Notes: generated by a model not told the origin, from the letters alone. A stretch of 64,000 nt of DNA from Peribacillus deserti (GCF_002863585.1 NZ_PGUY01000062.1:1-64000), one strand, 5' to 3'; positions 1-9,075 are shown, counted from the first letter of the stretch. Made by a program: numbers and translations.

Positions 1-104
1 GAACTGCCATCCTCCCGTCATAAGCCAATCAGTCCATGAGAAGAAAAAGCGCTTCTCACGGCCTGCTCGTCTTATGCTACTCGGATGGCTGCCTTTCTAA
101 AGGT
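1..104 (-). repeat. Hairpin element, GCCATCC variant (cut by window edge)
   Basis: Read on the minus strand this is a member of the hairpin family described in the findings. The outer stem is GCCATCC/GGATGGC, the next stem is CATAAG/CTTATG, and the apical stem is formed by GTGAGAAG and CTTCTCAT. The left terminal GAAAGGCA is present near 96. The right end lies outside the window. Confidence 0.75.
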
Positions 105-161
105 ATTAGATAATTCTTAACGGGTTTCGATCTTCATTCTGCTTTTAACTTGGCTACTTAT

Positions 162-293
162 GAAAGGCACCGTTCTCCGCATTTGTTGGTCCAGCTGCGA
201 ACTGACACCTTCGGTCATAAGCCAATCACCATCAAAAGGCAAGAGCGGCCTTTTGATGCCGCTTTTCTTATGCCTTTCAGGTGTCTGCTTTTC
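162..293 (-). repeat. Hairpin element, GACACCT variant
   Basis: This copy has the outer stem GACACCT/AGGTGTC, the second stem CATAAG/CTTATG, and an apical stem with 11 perfect pairs (CATCAAAAGGC with GCCTTTTGATG). The right terminal motif GGTGCCTTTC is present at the 162 end. Its outer stem differs from neighbouring copies but remains fully paired. Confidence 0.8.
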
Positions 294-311
294 AGGAGTA
301 TGTGAATAAAT

Positions 312-337
312 AAAAAAGCTAGGCAATCAGCCTAGCT
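312..337 (-). terminator. Rho-independent terminator, minus strand
   Basis: AGCTAGGC and GCCTAGCT form an 8-bp stem with a 5-nt loop. On the minus strand it is followed by TTTTTTA. It is the first good terminator downstream of zwf, so the zwf transcript may carry the hairpin element at 358-494 in its 3' UTR. Confidence 0.7.
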
Positions 338-357
338 CACATAAATTATATCGCTTA

Positions 358-494
358 GAAAGGCACCGTTCTAAGCTTTTTGAGTTGTCCAGCTGCAAGC
401 TGAGACCCTCGAGTCATAAGCCAATCAGTCCATGAGAAGAAAGAGCGCTTCTCACGGCCAGCTCGTCTTATGCTTTTCGGGTCTCTGCCTTCCT
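358..494 (-). repeat. Hairpin element, GAGACCC variant
   Basis: Complete short-form copy on the minus strand, with outer stem GAGACCC/GGGTCTC, second stem CATAAG/CTTATG and terminal GGAAGGCA...TGCCTTTC-like inverted repeats. A right-end fragment of another copy (GGAAGGCACCGCTTTCCGC) follows at 555-575, directly behind the zwf stop codon. Confidence 0.8.
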
Positions 495-582
495 TTGGAT
501 TTTGGGATTGTTAATCTGTTTTCCGCATCATTGTGTGCACTAAAAGTAGTTTTTAGGAAGGCACCGCTTTCCGCATTTCAAG

Positions 583-2091
583 TTAACAGTTATCAATCTC
601 CAGGTTCTCTACCGGCCACCATTCGAAGCCGTCTTTTTCGAGGAGCTGGTCGGCTACTTGCGGGCCGTCGGTTCCTGCTGCATAGTTAGGGAAGGTGGTT
701 TCTTTTGTGTTTTCCCATACTTCTGAGATGGTATCTACAAACTTCCAGGATAGGGCAACTTCATCCCAGTGTGTAAAGTTCGTTGCGTCGCCTCTCATGC
801 TATCGTAAAGAAGTTTTTCGTAAGCTTCAGGTGTGTTCATACGGTCAATGCTTTGGTTTGCAGTGCTGAGTTGTACTGGAGTGGTCTCCATTCCTGAGCC
901 TGATTTTTTGGCATTGAGATGAAGGGTAACTCCTTCTTCCGGCTGAATGTGGATCACAAGAAGATTTGGAGTTAATTTTTCGTCCGTATCTTTATTGTAA
1001 TAAAGGTTCATTGGGATGTCTTTGAATTGAACCACGATTTTTGTTGATTTGGAACCAAGTCTCTTTCCTGTTCTAATGTAGAACGGCACTCCAGCCCAGC
1101 GGAAGTTGTCGATGACAAGTTTTCCGGCGACGTAGGTCTCTGTGTTGGATTCTGGATCCACCATTGGCTCTGTGCGGTATGCAGGAACACCTTCGCCTTT
1201 AATGGTCCCTGCATCATATTGTCCTCTTACGAAATACTGGTCCACTTCCTCTAAGCTCATAGGGCGCAGAGATCTGAGTGCACGAACTTTTTCGCTGCGG
1301 ATTTCTTCTGTATTTAATTTGATAGGGGGTTCCATAGCGAGCAAAGCAACCATCTGAAGCATATGGTTCTGCACCATATCTCTGAGTGCACCGCTTTTTT
1401 CGTAATAGCGGCCCCGTTCTTCCACTCCCAGGGTTTCACTTGAAGTTACCTGGATATTAGAAATATATCGATTATTCCACAGTGGTTCAAATAAAGCGTT
1501 GGCAAAACGGATGACTTGGATATTCTGTACCATTGCTTTACCAAGATAATGGTCAATACGATAGATTTCTTCTTCAGCGAAAGCCTGTCTCAATCTGTTA
1601 TTCAATTCTTGAGCTGATTCAAAATCATGGCCGAATGGTTTTTCGATTACAAGCCTTTTGTATCCGGCCGTATCCGTTAATCCGTCTGATTTTAGATGAT
1701 CGCCGATTGTCCCAAAAAATTCTGGAGCCATTGCAAGGTAAAACAAACGGTTGCCTTCAAGCCCGTACTGCTCATCAAGCTTGTTTGCGAGTTCCCTCAA
1801 TTGTATGTATGAACTAGAATCAGTCACATCATGAGATTGGTAATAAAAATGGGATGCGAATTCGTCAAGCCCATCCTGCTCACCAGTGAATTCTACAATG
1901 GATTTCTTAACTGAATCCTGGAACTCATTAAGAGTTAACGATCTGCGCGCTACTCCTAAAACGGCAAAACGGTCAGTTAATCTTCCTTTTTTATATAAAC
2001 GGTACAAGGAAGGGAAGAGCTTTCTATGGGCTAAATCTCCGGTTGCGCCGAATATCATAATTAATGCTGTTGGTGTATTATTTTCTGTCAC
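583..2091 (-). CDS. zwf: Glucose-6-phosphate 1-dehydrogenase
   Basis: Oxidises glucose 6-phosphate to 6-phosphogluconolactone with NADP+, the first step of the oxidative pentose phosphate pathway in the cytoplasm. The 502-aa length is typical of the family. Visible are the N-terminal nucleotide-binding motif FGATGDLA (about 14-21), the substrate loop VIEKPFG (148-154) and the active-site signature RIDHYLGK (178-185). The start is GTG at 2091, preceded by an AGTGAGGT Shine-Dalgarno sequence. It is divergent from rnz, as in B. subtilis. No convincing terminator lies immediately after the stop; repeat elements follow instead. Confidence 0.97.
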   Translation of the reverse strand: MTENNTPTALIMIFGATGDLAHRKLFPSLYRLYKKGRLTDRFAVLGVARRSLTLNEFQDSVKKSIVEFTGEQDGLDEFASHFYYQSHDVTDSSSYIQLRELANKLDEQYGLEGNRLFYLAMAPEFFGTIGDHLKSDGLTDTAGYKRLVIEKPFGHDFESAQELNNRLRQAFAEEEIYRIDHYLGKAMVQNIQVIRFANALFEPLWNNRYISNIQVTSSETLGVEERGRYYEKSGALRDMVQNHMLQMVALLAMEPPIKLNTEEIRSEKVRALRSLRPMSLEEVDQYFVRGQYDAGTIKGEGVPAYRTEPMVDPESNTETYVAGKLVIDNFRWAGVPFYIRTGKRLGSKSTKIVVQFKDIPMNLYYNKDTDEKLTPNLLVIHIQPEEGVTLHLNAKKSGSGMETTPVQLSTANQSIDRMNTPEAYEKLLYDSMRGDATNFTHWDEVALSWKFVDTISEVWENTKETTFPNYAAGTDGPQVADQLLEKDGFEWWPVENLEIDNC

Positions 2092-2343
2092 AATAGGAAC
2101 CTCACTTTTAATTAGACCTTTGGTTTAAAACTCCTATACAATTTTAATAATTGTGCTACCTTTAATCAAATATTATAACCTGCTTTTTCTATTCTTTTTC
2201 CTGTATGGGCAGTTTATGCTTCTGACACCTTCCTTTTTTTATCACAACCTGTGCTTAGTCCAATCATATTCTGACAGTTTTCATTACAGCAGAATATAAA
2301 GTAAAATAAATGAATACAAAGTAAGGGATTGGGGGCACCAGAG

Positions 2344-3291
2344 TTGGATTTTGTTTTTTTAGGAACAGGTGCAGGGGTTCCTGCAAAAGGAAGAAATGTG
2401 ACGAGCATAGCTTTACAGCTTCTTGAAGAAAGAGGTGCTGTCTGGCTGTTTGACTGCGGAGAAGCGACACAGCACCAGATCCTCAGCACACCTGTAAAAC
2501 CACGAAAGATAGAAAAAATATTTATTACCCATTTACATGGTGACCATATTTTTGGTCTGCCAGGATTTCTCGGAAGCAGGTCTTTCCAGGGCGGAACCAC
2601 AGAGCTGATTGTTTATGGGCCTAAAGGCATTTCAGAGTTTATCCATACAAGCCTTAGAATGAGCGAAACGCACCTTAAATATCCTTTAAAGGTAATGGAA
2701 ATAGAAGAGGGTCTTATTTTTGAAGATCATCAGTTTACCGTCGAAGCAAAACTGCTGGAGCATGCACTGCCTACATATGGCTTCCGCATCATTGAAAAAG
2801 ACCGGCCGGGCATGTTAAAAGCGGAAAAATTAAAAGAGATGGGGATTTCCCCGGGGCCTGTATATCGAAAACTTAAACAGGGAGAGACCGTGCAATTAGA
2901 AGACGGAAGGATTCTAAACGGCGCAGATTATCTGGACGAGCCCCAAAAAGGCCGGATTATCACGATTCTTGGGGATACGAGATACTGTGAAAATGCTGCA
3001 ATTTTAGCCCAGGATGCGGACTACCTCATACACGAGGCTACATTTTCAGCTGACGAAGAAAAGATGGCGCGCGATTATTGGCATTCGACAACGAGACAAG
3101 CGGCATTAACGGCCAAGAAAGCAGGCGCCGCCAACCTGATCCTGACGCATATTAGTTCAAGGTATACAGGAGATGCTGTTAAGCAGCTTCTGATAGAGGC
3201 GAAAGAAATATTTTTCAATACCATTGTAGCGGAGGATTTAATGAAGGTGAAAATTCCGCTGAACGGGAAAGGGGCGGAAGGAATTGAATAA
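2344..3291 (+). CDS. rnz: Ribonuclease Z
   Basis: Endonuclease of the metallo-beta-lactamase fold that cuts the 3' trailer of tRNA precursors. From this start the protein has 315 aa, with the family N-terminus [14 protein letters not shown] and the zinc motif HLHGDH at residues 63-68; later ligand regions include GDTRYCENA and ILTHISSRY. An upstream in-frame TTG exists at 2329. The TTG at 2344 is preferred because GGGGG lies 8 nt before it and because it gives the short MDFVFLGTG start typical of the family. The end overlaps the next gene by 8 nt. Confidence 0.95.
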   Translation: MDFVFLGTGAGVPAKGRNVTSIALQLLEERGAVWLFDCGEATQHQILSTPVKPRKIEKIFITHLHGDHIFGLPGFLGSRSFQGGTTELIVYGPKGISEFIHTSLRMSETHLKYPLKVMEIEEGLIFEDHQFTVEAKLLEHALPTYGFRIIEKDRPGMLKAEKLKEMGISPGPVYRKLKQGETVQLEDGRILNGADYLDEPQKGRIITILGDTRYCENAAILAQDADYLIHEATFSADEEKMARDYWHSTTRQAALTAKKAGAANLILTHISSRYTGDAVKQLLIEAKEIFFNTIVAEDLMKVKIPLNGKGAEGIE

Positions 3292-3829
3292 AAAAATCTA
3301 TCTTGTCCGCCATGCAAAGGCTGAAGGACAGCCCTTTGAATCGCCTCTAACCGAGCTTGGGAGAGTGCAGGGAGAAAAACTGGTTCAATTTTTTGACTCT
3401 ATACCTATTGACCGTGTTATTTCGAGTCCTTTTACAAGAGCAATTGAAACGATTGATCCTCTAGCACGTGAAAGAGGGCTGAAGGTAGAAATTGACGACC
3501 GTCTATCCGAGCGGGTCCTCAGCTCAGCAATGGCTGATAATTGGCAGGAGCTCCTGAGGGCGAGCTTCTTGGATATGGAAAGCACCTTAGAAGGCGGCGA
3601 GTCTAACATCTCCGGCTTAAAAAGAGTACAATCTCTCCTAGAAGAAATAACAGCCTCAGACCATCAAACGATTGTCCTCGTCAGCCATGGCAATTTAAGC
3701 ACTCTCCTGCTTCACCATTTTGATAAAAGGTATGGCTTTGAGGATTTAATGAAAATGTCAAATCCGGATGTTTTTGAAATCAGTATAAGTGCGGACTCAG
3801 CTGAAGTCAGGAGAATCTGGCAGGACTAG
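3284..3829 (+). CDS. Histidine phosphatase family protein
   Basis: A 181-aa phosphoglycerate-mutase-like phosphatase. The N-terminal catalytic motif reads VRHAKAEG (RHA rather than the common RHG), as in short SixA-like members, and the second catalytic histidine is in [10 protein letters not shown]. The substrate is not evident. The TTG start has a GGAAGGA Shine-Dalgarno sequence inside the end of rnz, and the 8-nt overlap suggests translational coupling with rnz. Confidence 0.8.
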   Translation: MNKKIYLVRHAKAEGQPFESPLTELGRVQGEKLVQFFDSIPIDRVISSPFTRAIETIDPLARERGLKVEIDDRLSERVLSSAMADNWQELLRASFLDMESTLEGGESNISGLKRVQSLLEEITASDHQTIVLVSHGNLSTLLLHHFDKRYGFEDLMKMSNPDVFEISISADSAEVRRIWQD

Positions 3830-3887
3830 GTGCGTTTTACATGATCATAGAATGTGTTCCTTGTTTTTTCGACGAAACTAGTCCCTG

Positions 3888-4331
3888 AGGAGGAAACTGT
3901 CTGGATAAAACGAAGGTGATGGCTTATTTCAGTGCCTGCGGTGAGGATTCCCTTTGGCAGAAGTAACCAATGTCCTCGGTATCGAAGCTACAGAATCATA
4001 TGAAAAGGGAGACCAAATTGAAAGCCCCGTTATTCCGGGTCGGAGGGCAGCAAACCTTCGATACAGAAAAGAAACAGATTGGACCTTAAGTACCGTTTAC
4101 CAAGAGTCGTATGATAATAAACAGGCAGTTACAATTCATTCTGCAGCTGCTTATAGGGAGTCAGAGGAATTACAGAAGCTCAAGCAGAGATACTGTTTAG
4201 AATTTCTTATTATGGTGGTAATCCAAGTGGAAAATAACGAACAACCTGCAATGTACTTACAGAAAGATTTAACAGATTTTGCTAGATTAATTCAAGCCGA
4301 AATCCATTTTGATTTATATATATACAGTTAA
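3888..4331 (+). pseudogene. DUF4279 domain protein, frameshifted
   Basis: The 3' frame (from 3954) encodes LAEVTNVLGIEATESYEKGD and continues to the end of a DUF4279-like domain of unknown function. The 5' frame starts upstream, after a perfect AGGAGG at 3888-3893, with a CTG (3901) or GTG/ATG (3916/3919) start. It reads KVMAYFSACGED and then hits a stop at 3964. Adding one T near 3949 restores GEDFPLAEVTN across the join, which is what the family shows. It is therefore a one-base deletion, either a real pseudogene or a sequencing error. The CTG has ideal 7-nt Shine-Dalgarno spacing and may be a rare start or a mutated TTG. Confidence 0.75.
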
Positions 4332-4332
4332 G

Positions 4333-4369
4333 GAAAACGCTGTCAGAGCAACTATCAACAGCGTTTTCT
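4333..4369. terminator. Bidirectional terminator
   Basis: GAAAACGCTGT pairs with ACAGCGTTTTC around a 13-nt loop, with A and T tracts on both sides. It can serve the DUF4279 gene (+) and proC (-), which converge here. Confidence 0.75.
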
Positions 4370-4426
4370 AATGAAAATAGAGCTTGCCAGAGCATTTCTA
4401 AAGTCGTTAGAATTCTTGATGGGACC

Positions 4427-5275
4427 TTACTTAAGCCGCATGCTCTCTAAATGTATCTGTTCACTCAAGTTTTCTCCTAGTTGCTTGGATTGCCGGGAAG
4501 CTTCCTTGATACATGAAATAACTGCGTCATGAACCCCCAGCTGGTCAAGTACTTTTATTCCTGCTTCCGTTGTCCCGCCTGGGCTCGTCACTTCTTTCCT
4601 CAGCAGCTGAGGCGATTTTGAGGTAGACTGAAGCATTTCGGCTGCCCCGATCAGTGTTTGGATGGTCAGGTCTTTTGCCGTATGATCCTCAAGTCCGATT
4701 TCCCGTGCAGATGTCATCATAGCTTCAGCCAGATAATAAATATACGCCGGCCCGCTGCCAGAAAGGCCTGTAACTGCATCTAGCTGCTGTTCCTCTACGA
4801 GCGCAACAAGTCCGATTGTTTGAAACATATTCATTACCGCTGAAAGCTGCTGTTCGCTGACAAGTTCATTGATGGCCATCGCTGTGGCAGATTTTCCTAT
4901 AGCTGCCGAGGTATTTGGCATGACTCTGATAATCGAAGTTTTCCTGCCTATAATTTTTTCGATACAGTCCATTGATACTCCCGCGGCGACAGAGATAATG
5001 AGTGTGTCATTGCTTATAAATGCTTTCGCTGCGGACAAAGCCGTAATTACATCCTTCGGTTTAACGGCAAGGATGACTGTTTTGGTACCTGCCAGAAGAT
5101 CATTCATCTGCTGGACCGGGGTGATTCCATACTCCTGCTGCAAAAATGCCAGTCTATCGCAATCACTTTTATTAATCACATGTATATCCAGAGGATTTAA
5201 AATGCCCTTTGCTGTTATTCCAGAAATAATTGCTTCAGCCATAGAACCCCCGCCGATAAATGCAAGCTTATTCAT
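4427..5275 (-). CDS. proC: Pyrroline-5-carboxylate reductase
   Basis: Last step of proline synthesis: reduces 1-pyrroline-5-carboxylate to proline with NAD(P)H in the cytoplasm. The 282-aa length fits the family. It shows the N-terminal dinucleotide fold FIGGGSMAEAII, the core VMPNTSAAIGKSATA, and the C-terminal signature GLSGSGPAYIYYLAEAM with TSPGGTTEAG. The ATG has AAGGAGG upstream. A proline-type T-box leader lies 460 nt upstream on the same strand, but two GC-rich repeat elements separate them. The B. subtilis gene at this position is proI (yqjO). Confidence 0.96.
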   Translation of the reverse strand: MNKLAFIGGGSMAEAIISGITAKGILNPLDIHVINKSDCDRLAFLQQEYGITPVQQMNDLLAGTKTVILAVKPKDVITALSAAKAFISNDTLIISVAAGVSMDCIEKIIGRKTSIIRVMPNTSAAIGKSATAMAINELVSEQQLSAVMNMFQTIGLVALVEEQQLDAVTGLSGSGPAYIYYLAEAMMTSAREIGLEDHTAKDLTIQTLIGAAEMLQSTSKSPQLLRKEVTSPGGTTEAGIKVLDQLGVHDAVISCIKEASRQSKQLGENLSEQIHLESMRLK

Positions 5276-5358
5276 TATAAATCCTCCTTTTTATTCGAAA
5301 CGGTGTTCGTTCCTCTTTTATAATTTTCACAAACTTTGTTGTTATTGAACAAGGGGGG

Positions 5359-5470
5359 TGATTGGAACGTGTGGATCCTCGCTTTACGCGGGGCGGGCGC
5401 TGAGTCTCCTCGACTTTGCCTGTGGGGTCTCACCTGTCCCGCAGGAGCCTCGCTCGTTACGTTCCAATCA
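5359..5470. repeat. GC-rich element with 12-bp terminal inverted repeats
   Basis: TGATTGGAACGT at the left end is the exact reverse complement of ACGTTCCAATCA at the right end. The interior is GC-rich, with a CGCGGGGCGGGCG block and a CCTGTGGGGTCTC...CCCGCAGGAG palindromic core. It is about 112 bp, non-coding, and resembles the small interspersed palindromic elements seen in many Bacillaceae. It lies in the proC 5' region. Confidence 0.8.
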
Positions 5471-5562
5471 ATCTGTTTAACAATAGGATTAGTTCAAAGT
5501 ACTTATTAAAAAAATAACAATCTTTTAGAGCTTTTTGTAAAATAAGCTCTTTTAAACTTGCC

Positions 5563-5691
5563 TGTTGATTTCCACTGCAGGCACTCGCTTTCCGCGGGGC
5601 GGTCCGGGAGCCTCCTCGGCGTTCACGCCTGTGGGGTCTCCCTTGACCCGCTTTACCCGCAGGAGTCTCGCACCTTCCGCTACAATCAACA
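5563..5691. repeat. GC-rich element, second copy
   Basis: Same family as 5359-5470. The terminal repeats are TGTTGATT/AATCAACA, and the interior has the same CGCGGGGCGG, CCTGTGGGGTCTCC and CGCAGGAG blocks. It lies between the T-box terminator and proC. Confidence 0.8.
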
Positions 5692-5734
5692 CAGTGAAAA
5701 TTAAAAATGAACTTTAACATAGTCATAAAATAAA

Positions 5735-5990
5735 AAAACCCTCCATCCTCATAAAAAGGACGAAAGGTTTGCTTCCGTGGTACCACCTTTGTTCATCTCC
5801 TCGAGCAGTCCGCTGAGTCGATGCACTTTGATCCGATAACGCCGGATGAAACGATAGGTTTTCCTAAAGGCTCATAAGGTAGGTTCAATGAAATAGGGGG
5901 ACTATGAAGCCTTTCAGCCGGTGAGCTTCACTCTCTTTTGCCGTATTTCATTTACTGGTCTTATTCATTGCCGCAACAATGTTTAATTTT
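5735..5990 (-). promoter_or_regulatory. T-box leader, proline specifier
   Basis: On the minus strand the conserved T-box GGTGGTACCACGGAAGC is at 5787-5771, followed by a terminator hairpin and a run of seven T (about 5770-5735). Stem I has the AGAG-containing arm near 5934, and its base pairs AATGAAATA with TATTTCATT. The nucleotides before the 3' side of Stem I read CCCCCUA (5900-5894). The likely specifier is therefore CCU or CCC, both proline codons. The only downstream gene is proC, so the leader should sense uncharged tRNA-Pro. Confidence 0.88.
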
Positions 5991-6185
5991 ACATGTGATT
6001 ATGCATGATAAACAGGCTCTCTGTCAATGTAAAGTTTTTTAAATAATGAAAAAAGTCAATCTTCGTTATAGGAATATAATGACAACCTTAAGCCGAAACG
6101 TTAAACTTATAGTATTAATTTTTTCTTTTTGAGAAGAAAATATACTTATATCTATATAAATATAATTCCTGAGGGAGACCGATTT

Positions 6186-7163
6186 ATGCCTCAAAGTAAA
6201 ACTGATATCATAAAACTTACACTTCCTACTCCATTTGCGGTTGGGGATGTGCATGCCTACTTATTAAAAGGTGACGTTCTTACTTTAATAGATACCGGAA
6301 CCAAAACGGACAAATCCCGGCAGGCACTTGAACAGGGCTTGGAAATGCAGGGCTATCGGCTGAGTGATATCGAACAGATTCTGATCACACATCACCACCC
6401 GGATCATGCGGGGGGTGCCGATTTTCTCTCTCCTGACCTGCCATTCGTCGGCCATAAGAATAACCAGCGCTGGCTTACATTAAGCGATGAATTTCTTCAG
6501 GAGCATGATGAATTCTTTTATACACACTCTAAAATACTTGGAGTGCCTCCGGAGTATATCGGATTTATCAAATATCTGCGGCAGTCATTAAAATTTTCAT
6601 CTAACAGAACTCTAACCGGTTATTTGCAAAACGGGGACGCTGTACCCGGGCACCCAGGCTGGCAGGTCGTTGAAACATTGGGACACGCCCAGAGCCATAT
6701 TTCCCTTTATAGAGAAACGGACGGAAGGTTAATTGGGGGAGACCATCTGCTTGCAAAAATATCCCCGAATCCCTTAATAGAACCGCCTTTAGTAAAAGGG
6801 GAAGAGAGGGCGAAATCGCTCCTTCAATATAACCAGTCTATAAAAGAACTGTATGACCTCCCGATATCGCTAGTCTATCCGGGTCACGGAGAGAACATAA
6901 CGGATGTACGGGATGTGATAAACAGAAACCTGAACCGTCAGCATGAAAGAGCGATGACTGTAAAGGGAATGATAAAAGAAAAACCTTCCACGGCCTTCGA
7001 ACTTTGCAGCAGATTGTTCCCTAAAGTGTTCATGAAAGAACCAGGTCTTACGCTGTCCGAAACCATCGGTCAGCTCGACTATCTTCTGGACCGGGAAGAT
7101 ATCCGATTGGAAGAAACGGAAACGGGTATCCTATACACATTGAATAATCGCGCCGAGGGGTGA
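6186..7163 (+). CDS. yqjP: MBL-fold metallo-hydrolase (YqjP-like)
   Basis: A 325-aa metallo-beta-lactamase-fold hydrolase with zinc motif THHHPDHAGG, later ligand regions GGDHLLA and VYPGHGE, and a C-terminal helical extension. The substrate is unknown. The start is the ATG at 6186, with GAGGGAG about 9 nt upstream; the in-frame ATG at 6129 has no ribosome-binding site. The 3' end is followed at once by an SDR gene, the same pair as yqjP-yqjQ in B. subtilis. Confidence 0.85.
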   Translation: MPQSKTDIIKLTLPTPFAVGDVHAYLLKGDVLTLIDTGTKTDKSRQALEQGLEMQGYRLSDIEQILITHHHPDHAGGADFLSPDLPFVGHKNNQRWLTLSDEFLQEHDEFFYTHSKILGVPPEYIGFIKYLRQSLKFSSNRTLTGYLQNGDAVPGHPGWQVVETLGHAQSHISLYRETDGRLIGGDHLLAKISPNPLIEPPLVKGEERAKSLLQYNQSIKELYDLPISLVYPGHGENITDVRDVINRNLNRQHERAMTVKGMIKEKPSTAFELCSRLFPKVFMKEPGLTLSETIGQLDYLLDREDIRLEETETGILYTLNNRAEG

Positions 7164-7168
7164 AATAC

Positions 7169-7963
7169 ATGACGGACGTTTTAAGAGATAAATACATAGC
7201 AGTCACTGGGGCATCCGGTGGGATTGGCAGAGAAATCGCAATAAAAGCTGCCCAAAGAGGAGCCCACCTTATTTTGATGGCCAGGAGTCAGGGAAAACTG
7301 GAACAGCTGAAGCAGGAAATTACTTCCCGTTATAGTGTGGAAGCCCATGTATACAAGCTGGATGTAGGCGATCTTAAACAGGTGGAACACACTTTTGCCA
7401 GGGTGCTGTCCGAGATTGGCCGAATTGATATCCTAGTAAATAATGCTGGATTTGGAGTGTTCAAGAACGCCCACGAAGTAGACCTGGAAGAAGCCAAAAA
7501 TATGTTTGATGTAAATGTTTTAGGCCTTGCAGCGTGCACGAAGATGGTCCTGCCTTATATGAAAGCCCGAAAGTCGGGCCATATTATCAACATTGCATCA
7601 CAGGCAGGAAAAATCGCTTCACCTAAATCAAGCATCTATTCAGCAACAAAACATGCAGTGTTAGGCTACACGAACAGTCTACGCATGGAACTCGTGGACG
7701 ATCATATCTTTGTCACCAGCGTTAACCCGGGGCCGATTGCTACTAATTTTTTCGCCATTGCTGATGAATCCGGATCATACGTCAAAAACGTTCAGCGCTT
7801 TATGCTGAAACCAGACTTTGTTGCAGAGAAAGTAGTAGCCGCGATGCTTACCAAAAAGCGCGAAATCAATCTTCCCGGCTGGATGAACCTGGGCAGCATC
7901 TTTTTCTCCCTTTTTCCAAAAACTTTCGAGCGGGTAGGGAAGAGGTTTGTATTTAAGAAGTAA
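7169..7963 (+). CDS. yqjQ: SDR family oxidoreductase (YqjQ-like)
   Basis: A 264-aa classical short-chain dehydrogenase/reductase. It has the cofactor motif TGASGGIGRE, the NNAGFGVF structural motif, catalytic serine in NIASQAGK and the active-site YSATK. The substrate is unknown. The ATG at 7169 sits about 9 nt after GAGGGG; a GTG at 7160 overlaps the end of yqjP and is less likely. It probably forms a two-gene operon with yqjP. Confidence 0.85.
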   Translation: MTDVLRDKYIAVTGASGGIGREIAIKAAQRGAHLILMARSQGKLEQLKQEITSRYSVEAHVYKLDVGDLKQVEHTFARVLSEIGRIDILVNNAGFGVFKNAHEVDLEEAKNMFDVNVLGLAACTKMVLPYMKARKSGHIINIASQAGKIASPKSSIYSATKHAVLGYTNSLRMELVDDHIFVTSVNPGPIATNFFAIADESGSYVKNVQRFMLKPDFVAEKVVAAMLTKKREINLPGWMNLGSIFFSLFPKTFERVGKRFVFKK

Positions 7964-8039
7964 GTGGTTTGAAGGATGTGGTGTGGAGGCGGGTTCTGGG
8001 GGAATTGTTGAAGGAATCTCTATAGACATTGAGATAGGA

Positions 8040-8375
8040 CTAATCCTGGTGGGAGCCTGATCTCTCGGGTAAGTATTAATCCTCAGGGAATGAGTATACT
8101 CGGGGATAAGCATACTTAACTTTCGGGGGATGAGTATAGCCTTAGGGAATGAGCATATCTCTCGGGGGATAGGCAACCCACGGGTGATAAGCATAACCCT
8201 CAAGTGATAAGCATAACCCTCTGGAAACAAGCATAACCATCTTTAGATAAGCATACAATCCTTGAAGATAAGCATAAACCCGAAGAACTTAAGCATAAAC
8301 TCGACAAACCTAAGCATAAACTTAAAAAAGATAAGCATAAATTCGACAAACCTAAGCATACATGTAAAAAAGCCA
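8040..8375. repeat. Array A: ~16 degenerate 20-21 bp units with AAGCATAA core
   Basis: Between convergent genes lie about 16 units spaced 20-21 bp. Later units share ATAAGCATAAAC or a close match, while about ten bases between cores vary. Early units (8040-8170) are more decayed, with TGAGTATA or AAGTATTA. The short open frames across it read the repeat itself and are not genes. Confidence 0.8.
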
Positions 8376-8511
8376 GGCATTAACCTGGAGTTTACAACTA
8401 GAAGCCTGTATAGAGTGCGGGTTTCACACATTTTATTGTGCCAAGAGCCTATTTCATTATGAAAATAGGCTTATTTTCATGAAAAACCTGACTTTTTTAC
8501 TGTTTTGACCT

Positions 8512-9075
8512 TCAAAAAGAATACGTAGTAGAATGCCAGTGCTTGGAGCTTGGTTTACGCTTCCCCTTCCAGCCTCTTTTCAGGAGCTCCTTGGCAATCA
8601 GCATATTAAAAAATCCATGGCCAACCAATACTATGCTGCCATGCTGCTCGGAATACCGGATCAGTATAGCTGCGGCTTCTGAGGCCCTTGTTTTTGCGTC
8701 AGCCAATGACTCGCACCGGTCTGAATATCCAGCAAACCATAAACATCTAAAAACCACAGCCCATATACTTGGATTCAGTTTTAATCTGAATACGGACTTT
8801 AGTGGAACGGGTAATTCTGTTTCCCGAAATAAAGAATCCGACATAGGTTTTACGGCGGGATTAAGGAATGCGGCAGAATGTCTGGATCTTTTTAACGTGC
8901 TGGTAAGGACCACATGGGCAGCTGCTATTTTTTCAATCGTTTCTAATGGGAAAAAGTCCGCTTGCAAGACACCATTATGATCATATTGTTCCACCCAGTT
9001 TCTAAACTCTTTATAAAGCATTGGCTTATTCTCCAGCCACATGGATTTACCATGTCTGACTAATGTAATTTTCAT
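8512..9075 (-). CDS. Histidine phosphatase family protein
   Basis: A 187-aa phosphoglycerate-mutase-fold protein. The N-terminal motif is ITLVRHGKSM, and the second histidine is in IVLVGHGFFNMLIA. The middle is longer than in the 3284-3829 protein and the two are not close paralogues. The substrate is unknown. It converges on the yqjQ end across array A. Confidence 0.8.
   Translation of the reverse strand: MKITLVRHGKSMWLENKPMLYKEFRNWVEQYDHNGVLQADFFPLETIEKIAAAHVVLTSTLKRSRHSAAFLNPAVKPMSDSLFRETELPVPLKSVFRLKLNPSIWAVVFRCLWFAGYSDRCESLADAKTRASEAAAILIRYSEQHGSIVLVGHGFFNMLIAKELLKRGWKGKRKPSSKHWHSTTYSF

Noticed and set aside
5457-5786. 109-codon open frame on the minus strand
   Set aside because: It runs through the T-box terminator and two GC-rich repeat elements, and has no ribosome-binding site or recognisable domain.
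8040-8375. CRISPR array
   Set aside because: The conserved core is only ~10 bp, the spacing is ~20 bp, units drift in sequence, and no cas genes are in the window. The same holds for arrays B to F.
8262-8462. Open frames on both strands over array A
   Set aside because: Periodic peptides (SINxKNLSI, FMLxFVE) mirror the DNA repeat and are not proteins.
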